Positions 1 to 5,531 of a stretch of DNA of 5,531 bases are shown here, piece by piece. The stretch is from JAJXWB01 sp036796555 (lineage in GTDB: Bacteria; Pseudomonadota; Alphaproteobacteria; Rhizobiales; Beijerinckiaceae). The stretch covers positions 1 to 5,531 of the forward strand of contig DAIRCS010000225.1 of NCBI GenBank assembly GCA_036796555.1, read 5' to 3'. The position numbers were made by a program, and so were the translations under genes. A model generated the notes under the pieces. The model did not search any database, had not been told where the DNA came from, and was given only the letters and a program-made list of their open reading frames with translations. How positions within the stretch are numbered: the first letter of the stretch is position 1; each line of letters opens with the position of its first letter.

Positions 1-821
1 GTCGTCTTGCGCACCATGGTCGGATGCACGCGCTGCTCTACGCCATGCGGCGTGCGCTGGGCGACGCCGAGCAGCTTTATGCGGTAGCCGAGTTCGTCGG
101 CGGCCTTGAGATCGGCGAGCGTCACATGCTCGATGCCTTCGACCGAAATGGCGTCGGCGTCGATCTCCGTGCCGAAGGCGAGCGAGGCGAGGATCGCCAG
201 CTTGTGGGCGGTGTCGAAGCCGCCGATGTCGAACGTGGGGTCGGCCTCGGCATAGCCCAGCCGTTGCGCCTCCTTCAGGCAGACCTCGAACGGCATTTCC
301 TCCGTCTCCATCTTGGAGAGGATGTAATTGCAGGTGCCGTTGAGAATGCCGTAGACGCGCTCGATCGAATTGCCGGCGAGCCCTTCGCGCAGCGTCTTCA
401 CGATCGGAATGCCACCGGCGACGGAGGCCTCGTAGGCGAGCGGGACGCGCTTTTCCTCCGCCAGCGCGGCCAACGTCAGGCCATGTTTAGCGAGCAGGGC
501 CTTGTTGGCGGTGACGACGCCCTTGCCGGCCTTGAGCGCGGTCTCGACCGAGGCGCGCGCGGGGCCTTCGTCGCCGCCGATCAGCTCGACGAAGAGGTCG
601 ATGTCCTCGCTGGCCGCGAGCGCGACCGGATCGTCGAAGAAGGCGATCGCCGAGGCGTCGAAACCGCGATCCTTGGCCCGGTCGCGGGCGGACATGGCGG
701 TGACGACGATCCGGCGGCCCGTGCGGGCCCGCAGCGCCTCGTCCTGCTGCGCCAGAAGGCGCACCACGGATGCGCCGACCGTGCCGACGCCGGCGATGCC
801 CACCCGCAAAATCTCAGCCAT
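1..821 (-). CDS. hom: Homoserine dehydrogenase, N-terminal 273 residues (3' end outside window)
   Basis: Catalyses NAD(P)H-dependent reduction of aspartate-4-semialdehyde to L-homoserine in the cytoplasm, the branch step towards threonine, methionine and isoleucine. Seen in my translation: an N-terminal Rossmann fold with GVGTVG at residues 11-16; TANKALL at 104-110, whose Lys107 is the conserved lysine near the cofactor; NGTCNYIL at 161-168; and GYAEADP at 189-195, followed by FDTAHK with Asp203 and Lys207, matching the catalytic Asp/Lys pair of the family. Alphaproteobacterial members are usually about 430-440 residues with a C-terminal ACT domain, so the end of the catalytic domain and any ACT domain lie beyond the left edge. 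The ATG at 821 is preceded by GGAGGTGA (complement of 828-835) at 6-nt spacing, which fixes the start. It lies 88 bp downstream of the GYF_2 membrane-protein gene on the same strand; co-transcription is possible but unproven. The family call is very secure. Confidence 0.96.
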   Translation of the reverse strand, partial: MAEILRVGIAGVGTVGASVVRLLAQQDEALRARTGRRIVVTAMSARDRAKDRGFDASAIAFFDDPVALAASEDIDLFVELIGGDEGPARASVETALKAGKGVVTANKALLAKHGLTLAALAEEKRVPLAYEASVAGGIPIVKTLREGLAGNSIERVYGILNGTCNYILSKMETEEMPFEVCLKEAQRLGYAEADPTFDIGGFDTAHKLAILASLAFGTEIDADAISVEGIEHVTLADLKAADELGYRIKLLGVAQRTPHGVEQRVHPTMVRKT

Positions 822-909
822 TTCCTCTCACCTCCGCCCGCCCGAGCGGCGGCGCCGCCTTGTGCCCGATTTGGCCGGGACGATCAAGGAAACGCGGGGT
901 CGCGGGCGC
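822..909. other. 88-bp gap between the GYF_2 protein gene and hom
   Basis: The two minus-strand genes are separated by 88 bp. Apart from the hom ribosome binding site, the gap holds a GC-rich palindrome (GGCGGCGCCGCC) with no following T run, so I do not call an intrinsic terminator. No convincing -35/-10 pair is visible. Readthrough from the upstream gene and a separate hom promoter both remain possible. Confidence 0.4.
828..835 (-). promoter_or_regulatory. Ribosome binding site of homoserine dehydrogenase
   Basis: On the minus strand the sequence reads GGAGGTGA, a full match to the anti-Shine-Dalgarno core, six bases before the ATG at 821-819. It selects this start and suggests efficient translation. 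Confidence 0.8.
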
Positions 910-1815
910 TCAGGCCGCCTGCGCCTCGATCTGCGACACGAACCAGCGGGTCAGCCAGGCGAGAAGCCAGGGAATGGGGACGATCAGGCACATGCCGAAC
1001 CCGGCGACGACGCAGCGCCAGAGGATTTCGAGCCCCCTGCCCTTGAAGGAAAATCGCACGGGGCCGGCGACGTTGCGGCAGGCCCAGTCGAGATAGTATT
1101 GCATCGCCCAGGCCCAGCCGATGACGGTGACGAACGACACGACGATGAGCGCCATCCAGCCGAGATAGGGCAGGAATTCGCCCTTGAACGCCAGGAACGG
1201 GCCGCCCGGCCCGACCCGCAGCTTCTCGCAGAACCAGCGCAGAACCAGATAGGGCAGCACGGTTCCGCCGAGCAGCGCGAGAAAGCCGTGGTCGCCGGTC
1301 ACGGCGTTGGAATAGATGAGAAGGGCCTGAAGGGCGAAGACCCACCAGATGTCGCGCCACTGGCCTTCGAAAGCGAACGGCGTTCCGTTCGGCAGCCGCG
1401 TGGTCTCGCCGAGGTATTTCCAGTACATCGCGCTGGTCCAGGGCGCGGGAATCACGAAGATGTTGCCGAGCCAGGCGAGCACGGCCCTGCCGAACAAGGG
1501 GAACGTCTCGACAGTGGAGACGAGCGGCCCTGCGGGCACGTCTCCGACCGGCGCGGTCCTGAAGGACGGCACGGCGCCCGGCAGCCGCTGCGCGGCTGGC
1601 GGCGGAGGCGCAGGCGGCGGGGGAGCGGCGGGCGCGGCGCCGAGCAGCGCCGTCAGCGCGGCGAGCGAGCCGGCGGGCGTCCATTCCGCCATGCCGTCCG
1701 TCCAGACCAGCGTCGTCGGCTGCACGACGCCCTCGCGCGCCAGCCGTGCGAGCTCTTCGAGCTCCAGCGGGCCCTTGCTCGCATTGTCCGCCCCGACATA
1801 CCAGTAAGCCGCCAT
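910..1815 (-). CDS. GYF_2 (DUF4339) domain membrane protein with DUF898-like repeats
   Basis: A 301-residue protein of unknown function. Residues 4-50 form a GYF_2/DUF4339 domain: Trp5-Tyr-Val-Gly, then KGPL at 14-17, then LVWTDGMAEW at 36-45. In this family the domain is thought to bind peptides or proteins. Residues about 60-76 are an Ala/Pro-rich linker with a run of prolines. The rest is hydrophobic, with probable membrane segments near 110-125, 157-173, 178-194, 216-238 and 267-290, so it is an inner-membrane protein without a cleaved signal peptide and probably with a cytoplasmic N-terminal domain (inference). The membrane part carries a repeat ending in FAFEG (147-151), LAFKG (208-212) and FSFKG (255-259), each preceded by an aromatic-rich helix. 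The spacing resembles DUF898 proteins, but I am less sure of that label. The ATG at 1815 follows a G-rich ribosome binding site (complement of 1821-1826). The gene is divergent from the acetyltransferase gene and upstream of hom. Confidence 0.85.
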   Translation of the reverse strand: MAAYWYVGADNASKGPLELEELARLAREGVVQPTTLVWTDGMAEWTPAGSLAALTALLGAAPAAPPPPAPPPPAAQRLPGAVPSFRTAPVGDVPAGPLVSTVETFPLFGRAVLAWLGNIFVIPAPWTSAMYWKYLGETTRLPNGTPFAFEGQWRDIWWVFALQALLIYSNAVTGDHGFLALLGGTVLPYLVLRWFCEKLRVGPGGPFLAFKGEFLPYLGWMALIVVSFVTVIGWAWAMQYYLDWACRNVAGPVRFSFKGRGLEILWRCVVAGFGMCLIVPIPWLLAWLTRWFVSQIEAQAA

Positions 1816-1939
1816 GATCGCCCCCCGAAACCGTCAGCCCGGAGGACAGCATAGACGCGGCTGCGATTCTGCCTAGAGGCGACGGCTCGCTCCGCCCGGC
1901 CGCCCGGGCTAAGCTCCCGAAAGAAAACCGGGAGCGAAA
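1816..1939. promoter_or_regulatory. Divergent intergenic region with the start signals of both gene blocks
   Basis: This 124-bp gap lies between the minus-strand GYF_2 gene and the plus-strand acetyltransferase gene, so promoters for both directions should lie here or just inside the genes. I see no strong sigma-70 consensus. Candidate elements are GCTAAGCT at 1908-1915 for the plus strand, about 25 bp before the ATG, and on the minus strand TCTATGCTGT (within 1848-1858). The palindrome GCCCGGGC lies at 1902-1909. A 7-bp inverted repeat encloses the plus-strand ribosome binding site and is listed separately. The promoter assignment comes from gene layout, not from motif quality. Confidence 0.45.
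1913..1935 (+). repeat. Inverted repeat enclosing the acetyltransferase ribosome binding site
   Basis: GCTCCCG at 1913-1919 and CGGGAGC at 1929-1935 are perfect reverse complements separated by a 9-nt A-rich loop. The right arm contains the only Shine-Dalgarno-like sequence (GGGAG) before the ATG at 1940, at 5-nt spacing. In the mRNA the stem could hide the ribosome binding site and limit translation. The same palindrome could instead be a protein binding site in the DNA. The repeat is directly visible; its role is inferred. Confidence 0.5.
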
Positions 1940-3151
1940 ATGTCGATCGAAGTCACCAGATGCGCCGACGAGGCCGGATTGCGCGCCTCCATGTCCTCGA
2001 TCTGGCATTATTTCGGCCTGCCGCCGACAGACGAAGCGGTCGGCAATTTCGCTACCCTGGTCGGACCCGAGCGCGCCTTTGTCGCGCGCGACGACGGCGC
2101 GCTGGCCGGCGGGTGCTGCTCGTTTCCGATGGAGCTGACGACGCCCGGCGGCCGGGTGAAAACGGCCGGCGTCACCATGGTCGGCGTGCAGCCGACCCAT
2201 CGCCGGCGCGGCGTGCTGACGGCGATGATGCGCCGCCAGCTCGACGATTGCCGGGAGCGCGGCGAGCCGGTCGCCTATCTCTGGGCGTCGGAGGAGCGGA
2301 TTTACGGGCGCTTCGGCTACGGGCTGACCGGTCTTGCCGCCGACGTGGAGATTTCGCGCGACCGCGCGGATTTCTTCACCAAGGCGCCTACGGCCGGCCG
2401 CGTGCGGCTCCTGCGGCCGGCCGACGCCCTCGAAGCCGTCCGCGCCATCTATGGGCAAGTCGCAGCCTCCCGCCCCGGCATGTTCGCGCGCTCCGACGAA
2501 TGGCTGAAGCGCCGCACCCTCGCGGACTCCCCATGGATGCGCGCGGGCGGGGGCGAACTCGTCTGCGCGCTGCTGGAGGTCGACGGCGCGCCCGCGGCCT
2601 ATGCGCTCTATCGCTTCGACGCCAAATGGGAGCGCAATATCCCGGCCGGCGTCGTGCGCGTGGTCGAAGCCATGGCGACGACGCCCGACGCCATGCGGGC
2701 GATCTGGCGCTATCTGCTCGACCTCGACTGGTGCGCGACGATCAAGGCCGGCTTCCTGCCGGTCGACCATCCGCTGTTCCTGCTGTCGGCCGAGCCGCGC
2801 CGCATGCGCGCGGGCCTGCGCGACGGCTGCTTCGCGCGGCTGGTGGACGTCGATCAGGCCCTGCGCGCGCGCAAATACGGGGCGGGCGAGATCGTCATCG
2901 AGATCGCGGACGGCTTCTGTCCATGGAACTCGGGCCGCTGGCTGATCGGCGACGGCGGCGCGGCGCGGACGGATCGCGCGGCGGATATTTCCTGCGACGT
3001 CTCCGCGCTGGCGTCCGCCTGGCTCGGCGGCTTTTCCTGGGCGCAGATCGTCGCGTCCTCGCGCGCGAAAGCCGCGCGCGAAGAAGCGATCGCCCGCGCC
3101 GACCGCGTGTTCGAGCGGCGCGGCGCGCCGTGGGTTCCCGAAATATTCTAG
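1940..3151 (+). CDS. Eis-like GNAT family N-acetyltransferase
   Basis: A 403-residue protein of the Eis type (enhanced intracellular survival), which transfers acetyl from acetyl-CoA to amines. The actinobacterial prototype, of almost the same length (402), acetylates aminoglycosides at several positions as well as lysines. Residues 1-145 are the first GNAT domain, with the acetyl-CoA loop VGVQPTHRRRGVL at 81-93. SEERIYGRFGYG at 117-128 matches the Eis signature, and Tyr122 aligns with the general acid Tyr126 of the mycobacterial enzyme. The middle region (about 150-290) fits the second, degenerate GNAT fold. The C-terminal part fits the SCP2-like domain and ends in Phe403, matching the C-terminal phenylalanine whose carboxylate acts as general base in the prototype. 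It is the first gene of the plus-strand block. The ATG at 1940 follows GGGAG at 1930-1934 inside an inverted repeat. The natural substrate cannot be read from the sequence; I do not claim aminoglycoside resistance. Confidence 0.9.
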   Translation: MSIEVTRCADEAGLRASMSSIWHYFGLPPTDEAVGNFATLVGPERAFVARDDGALAGGCCSFPMELTTPGGRVKTAGVTMVGVQPTHRRRGVLTAMMRRQLDDCRERGEPVAYLWASEERIYGRFGYGLTGLAADVEISRDRADFFTKAPTAGRVRLLRPADALEAVRAIYGQVAASRPGMFARSDEWLKRRTLADSPWMRAGGGELVCALLEVDGAPAAYALYRFDAKWERNIPAGVVRVVEAMATTPDAMRAIWRYLLDLDWCATIKAGFLPVDHPLFLLSAEPRRMRAGLRDGCFARLVDVDQALRARKYGAGEIVIEIADGFCPWNSGRWLIGDGGAARTDRAADISCDVSALASAWLGGFSWAQIVASSRAKAAREEAIARADRVFERRGAPWVPEIF

Positions 3152-3167
3152 CGCGCCGCCGGCGCGC
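3151..3167 (+). repeat. GC-only hairpin directly after the acetyltransferase stop codon
   Basis: GCGCGCC (3151-3157) and GGCGCGC (3161-3167) are perfect reverse complements around a 3-nt loop, beginning at the last base of the TAG stop. No T run follows, so it is not a standard intrinsic terminator. It lies between two closely spaced co-directional genes and may act as an mRNA-stabilising or partial termination element (inference). In such GC-rich DNA a chance palindrome is also possible. Confidence 0.4.
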
Positions 3168-3175
3168 CTGTGTCC

Positions 3176-3180
3176 GGAGG
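3176..3180 (+). promoter_or_regulatory. Ribosome binding site that decides the methyltransferase start
   Basis: GGAGG lies 13 nt before the ATG at 3194. An in-frame GTG at 3170 would place this GGAGG inside the coding region and has no good ribosome binding site of its own, so ATG 3194 is preferred although the spacing is somewhat long. Confidence 0.65.
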
Positions 3181-3193
3181 TTTTCCGAGCGCC

Positions 3194-4006
3194 ATGATTC
3201 GCGACTACGTCCACGGCTATGACGCCGCCGAACAGCAGCGCCTGCAGGATCAGGCGGCGACCCTCGTCGATCTCCTGCACGGCGACACCGGCTATCCGGC
3301 GGGCTGCAGCGTGCTCGAAGCCGGCTGCGGCGTCGGCGCGCAGACGGTGACGCTCGCCGCGAATTCCCCGGAGGCGAAAATCACGTCGATCGACATTTCG
3401 GAAACCTCGCTCGCGCAAGCGCGCGCGGCCATCGCGGCGGCCGGCCTCTCCAACGTCGCCTTCATGCAGGCGAACATTTTCGACCTGCCGTTCGCCTCGG
3501 AGAGCTTCGATCACGTTTTCGTCTGCTTCGTCCTCGAACATATCCGCGATCCCGCGGCCGCGCTTGCGGCGCTCGCGCGCGTTCTCAAACCCGGCGGCAC
3601 GATCACCGTCATCGAGGGCGATCACGGTTCGACCTATTTCCATCCGCGGAGCGCCCTCGCCGACCGCGCCGTCGATATTCTCGTCGAACTGCAGGCGCGC
3701 AGCGGCGGCGACGCCCTTATCGGGCGGCGTCTCTATCCCCTGCTCGTCGATGCGGGCTTTTCGGACGCGCGCGTCTCGCCGCGCATGGTCTATGTCGATG
3801 GCGGCCGCCCGCATCTGATCGACGGCTTCACGAGGAAGACCTTCGCCGCCATGGTTGCCGGCGTCCGCGAGCCCGCGCTCGCCGCAGGCCTCGCGACCGC
3901 GGAGGATTTCGACCGCGGCGTCGCCGATCTCCTTCGCGCCGCCGCGCCGGACGGGGTCTTCTGCTACACCTTCTTCAAGGCGGTCGCGCGCAAGCCTCGG
4001 GGTTGA
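3194..4006 (+). CDS. Class I SAM-dependent methyltransferase
   Basis: A 270-residue soluble protein with a Rossmann-type methyltransferase fold (Methyltransf_11/25 style). Motif I is VLEAGCGVGAQT at residues 40-51, the SAM-binding glycine loop. ITSIDIS at 63-69 supplies the acidic residue (Asp67) that should bind the SAM ribose. ANIFDLPF at 93-100 is the motif III region contacting adenine. FDHVFVCFVLEHIRDP at 105-120 is the post-strand-4 region, and LKPGGTITVIEGDHG at 131-145 is the following strand with the usual KPGG turn. The part after about 150 would shape the substrate pocket and contains GGRPHLIDGF at 203-212; I do not recognise a substrate-specific signature. Small-molecule methylation is the best guess. 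The chosen ATG makes the protein begin MIRDYVHGY; an in-frame GTG at 3170 would add eight residues. It starts 42 bp after the acetyltransferase gene, so the two are probably co-transcribed. Confidence 0.9.
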   Translation: MIRDYVHGYDAAEQQRLQDQAATLVDLLHGDTGYPAGCSVLEAGCGVGAQTVTLAANSPEAKITSIDISETSLAQARAAIAAAGLSNVAFMQANIFDLPFASESFDHVFVCFVLEHIRDPAAALAALARVLKPGGTITVIEGDHGSTYFHPRSALADRAVDILVELQARSGGDALIGRRLYPLLVDAGFSDARVSPRMVYVDGGRPHLIDGFTRKTFAAMVAGVREPALAAGLATAEDFDRGVADLLRAAAPDGVFCYTFFKAVARKPRG

Positions 4007-4123
4007 CGGAGTCGCGCGTTTCGCGCCGTCGTCGCGCTGGCGCCGGGCCCGCGGCCACGCTAGTCTTGCGCCATCGAACGACCGGACGGCGCGCAGACGC
4101 CGCCGGCGCAAGGGAGGAAAATC
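4007..4123 (+). promoter_or_regulatory. 117-bp gap before the acyl-CoA synthetase gene, possible promoter
   Basis: The gap is GC-rich. A weak hairpin lies just after the methyltransferase stop (GCGCG 4014-4018, loop TTT, CGCGC 4022-4026), with no T run. GCTAGTCT at 4059-4066 contains the rare tetramer CTAG and resembles GCTAAGCT at 1908-1915 upstream of the acetyltransferase gene, so it may be a -10-like element, though no -35 is evident. AGGGAGG at 4111-4117, six bases before the ATG, is a strong ribosome binding site. Whether the synthetase gene has its own promoter is open. Confidence 0.35.
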
Positions 4124-5531
4124 ATGACAGAGGGCGCAGGCGCGCAGGCGCGCGAGGATTCGCATTCCACATCCACGGGCGGCGGCGCGCGACGCGCCGT
4201 TCCGATCGACCGCTCGATCGGCGCGGAACATCCGAAATTCGGCGGCGCCGCCGACGTCGCGGCGTTCGAGAAAATCCCCTATTCGGAGCGTATCGCGGCG
4301 GCCAGCACCTTCGACGCGATCAAGCTCGGCGCCTCCGTCGATCCCAATGCGCCGGCGATCCAGTTCCTGCCCAACGCCAGCCACGAGGACGAGCCGGTCG
4401 TCATCACCTACGCGCAGCTCGTCGCGCGCATCACGCAGACGGCGAACGCCCTGCACGAACTGGGCGTCGGGCCCAACGACGTCGTCAGCTTCATGCTGCC
4501 GTTGCTGCCCCAGGCCTTCTTCACCCTGTTCGGCGCGGAGGCGGCCGGCATCGCCAATCCCGTCAATCCGCTGCTGGAGCCGCACCAGATCGCCGAAATC
4601 CTGGAGGCCGCCAACACCAAGGTTCTCGTCACGCTCGGCCCGCTGCCCGGAACGGACATCTGGGACAAGGTGATGAAAATTCGCGGCGGCCTGAAGAATT
4701 TGAAGGCCATCGTCGTCGTCGCCGGCCCCGGCGACGAGGCGAACGGAATTTATGAATTCGACAAGCTGGTGGCGCGGCAGCCGCACGACCGGCTCGTCAG
4801 CGGGCGCACGATCAAGGCCGAGGACACGGCCGCCTATTTCCACACGGGCGGCACGACCGGCACGCCGAAGCTCGTGCGCCACACGCACGGCAATCAGGTC
4901 TATCAGGCCTGGGTCTGCAATGTCATGCTCAAGAGCGAGCCGGGCGCGAACATCCTGTTCGGCATGCCGCTGTTCCATGTCGGCGGCTCGCTGACGCAGG
5001 CGCTGTCTACGCTCGCCGGCGGCGGCTGCCTCGTCATCCTCTCGCCGGCCGGCTGGCGCAACCCTAACGCCGTGCGCAACATCTGGCCGCTCGTGCAGCG
5101 CTATCGTCCTTCGGTGCTCGGCTCCGTGCCGACCGTTCTCGCCGCCACGCTCGCCGTGCCGACCGACGGCTTCGATCTCTCCAGCCTCAAGATCGCATCC
5201 GGCGGCGGATCGGCCATTCCGGTCGCCGTTTGCACGGCGCTCAACCAGCGTCACAACGTGCCGGTGCTCGAAGTCTACGGCATGACCGAGACGTCGAGCG
5301 TGCACACGATCTCCTATGCGGATCGTCCCGTGCGGCTCGGCTCGGTCGGACATCCCGTGCCGTATTCAAAGGTGCGCATCGTCAAGATCGACGCGGACGG
5401 CAATTACGCGGGCGATTGCGGCGTGAACGAGATCGGCGTCGTCGCGATGGCGGGTCCGGGCGTGTTCTCGGGCTACATGATGGACGAGCACAACAAGGGC
5501 GCGTTCGTCGAGCCGGGCTGGGTCAATTCCG
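4124..5531 (+). CDS. Acyl-CoA synthetase (AMP-forming), N-terminal 469 residues (3' end outside window)
   Basis: An ANL-superfamily enzyme that activates a carboxylic acid with ATP to an acyl-adenylate and then forms the CoA thioester. Seen: THTH-free N-terminal core with ITYAQLV at 94-100 (entry to the AMP-binding domain); LPLLPQAFFTLFGAEAAG at 125-142; the phosphate-binding loop FHTGGTTGTPKLV at 239-251; MPLFHVGG at 281-288; ASGGGSAIP at 358-366; and the adenine/acyl-site motif VYGMTET at 384-390. The frame ends just after PGWVNS, where the family normally has the GW..TGD motif. The rest of that motif, the hinge and the C-terminal lid with the catalytic lysine are therefore outside the window. 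Related long synthetases run to roughly 600-650 residues. The first 25 or so residues are Ser/Thr/Gly/Arg-rich and probably disordered. The carboxylate specificity (fatty, aromatic or other) cannot be read here. The ATG at 4124 has an ideal ribosome binding site. It is the third gene of the co-directional block. Confidence 0.93.
   Translation, partial: MTEGAGAQAREDSHSTSTGGGARRAVPIDRSIGAEHPKFGGAADVAAFEKIPYSERIAAASTFDAIKLGASVDPNAPAIQFLPNASHEDEPVVITYAQLVARITQTANALHELGVGPNDVVSFMLPLLPQAFFTLFGAEAAGIANPVNPLLEPHQIAEILEAANTKVLVTLGPLPGTDIWDKVMKIRGGLKNLKAIVVVAGPGDEANGIYEFDKLVARQPHDRLVSGRTIKAEDTAAYFHTGGTTGTPKLVRHTHGNQVYQAWVCNVMLKSEPGANILFGMPLFHVGGSLTQALSTLAGGGCLVILSPAGWRNPNAVRNIWPLVQRYRPSVLGSVPTVLAATLAVPTDGFDLSSLKIASGGGSAIPVAVCTALNQRHNVPVLEVYGMTETSSVHTISYADRPVRLGSVGHPVPYSKVRIVKIDADGNYAGDCGVNEIGVVAMAGPGVFSGYMMDEHNKGAFVEPGWVNS

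Noticed and set aside
822..909. GC palindrome before hom considered as an intrinsic terminator of the GYF_2 gene.
   Set aside because: The stem is GC-rich but no T run follows on the minus strand.
24..1854. Long plus-strand open frames opposite homoserine dehydrogenase and the GYF_2 gene.
   Set aside because: They lie antisense to genes with clear family motifs, have Arg/Ala/Gly-rich compositions, and show no domain. They are side effects of high GC content.
3170..3193. GTG at 3170 as the methyltransferase start.
   Set aside because: It would put the only good ribosome binding site (GGAGG, 3176-3180) inside the gene, and the added eight residues are not part of the fold.
884..5353. A 1489-codon open frame on the minus strand spanning the whole plus-strand block.
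   Set aside because: All three plus-strand genes share one frame, and this antisense frame has its codons exactly opposite theirs. A stop would need a sense TTA, CTA or TCA codon, which this GC-rich genome avoids; the frame is closed at its 5' side by the TCA codon near 5369. The predicted product is Arg/Gly/Ala/Asp-rich low-complexity sequence with no recognisable domain, and it overlaps the well-supported GYF_2 gene in another frame.
1..5531. Search for mobile elements, CRISPR arrays, tRNAs and riboswitches.
   Set aside because: I see no spaced direct repeats, transposase motifs, target-site duplications or cloverleaf-like sequences. Nearly all the window is covered by five normal genes of uniform codon style.

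Overview
The window looks like chromosomal DNA from a GC-rich alphaproteobacterium, most likely of the Rhizobiales (a Beijerinckiaceae/Methylocystaceae-type genome would fit). This rests on the strong bias to G/C in third codon positions, the style of the homoserine dehydrogenase and acyl-CoA synthetase, and AGGAGG-type ribosome binding sites. The assignment is inference; there is no rRNA or other taxonomic marker. I see no tRNA, insertion sequence, phage gene, CRISPR array or toxin-antitoxin pair.

Layout: five genes lie in two divergent blocks. The minus-strand block (1-1815) holds a membrane protein with an N-terminal GYF_2 (DUF4339) domain and a repeated DUF898-like membrane region (1815 down to 910). 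After it comes the N-terminal 273 codons of homoserine dehydrogenase (821 down to 1, running off the left edge). The plus-strand block (1940-5531) holds an Eis-type GNAT N-acetyltransferase, a class I SAM-dependent methyltransferase, and a long acyl-CoA synthetase (AMP-forming) that runs off the right edge. A 124-bp intergenic stretch (1816-1939) separates the blocks and must hold the start signals of both.

How they work together: homoserine dehydrogenase is housekeeping (threonine/methionine/isoleucine branch of the aspartate pathway) and has no evident link to the rest. The three plus-strand genes are co-directional. The acetyltransferase and methyltransferase are only 42 bp apart and are probably co-transcribed. 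The acyl-CoA synthetase follows after 117 bp with its own strong ribosome binding site, so it may be in the same unit or have its own promoter. An acetyltransferase, a methyltransferase and an acyl-activating enzyme could modify a common small molecule, but nothing in the sequence shows this.

No clear new system is visible. The points most worth a second look are the Eis-like enzyme, whose predicted catalytic residues are both present outside the actinobacteria; the threefold repeat in the GYF_2 membrane protein; and the inverted repeats that flank the acetyltransferase gene, one of which encloses its ribosome binding site.
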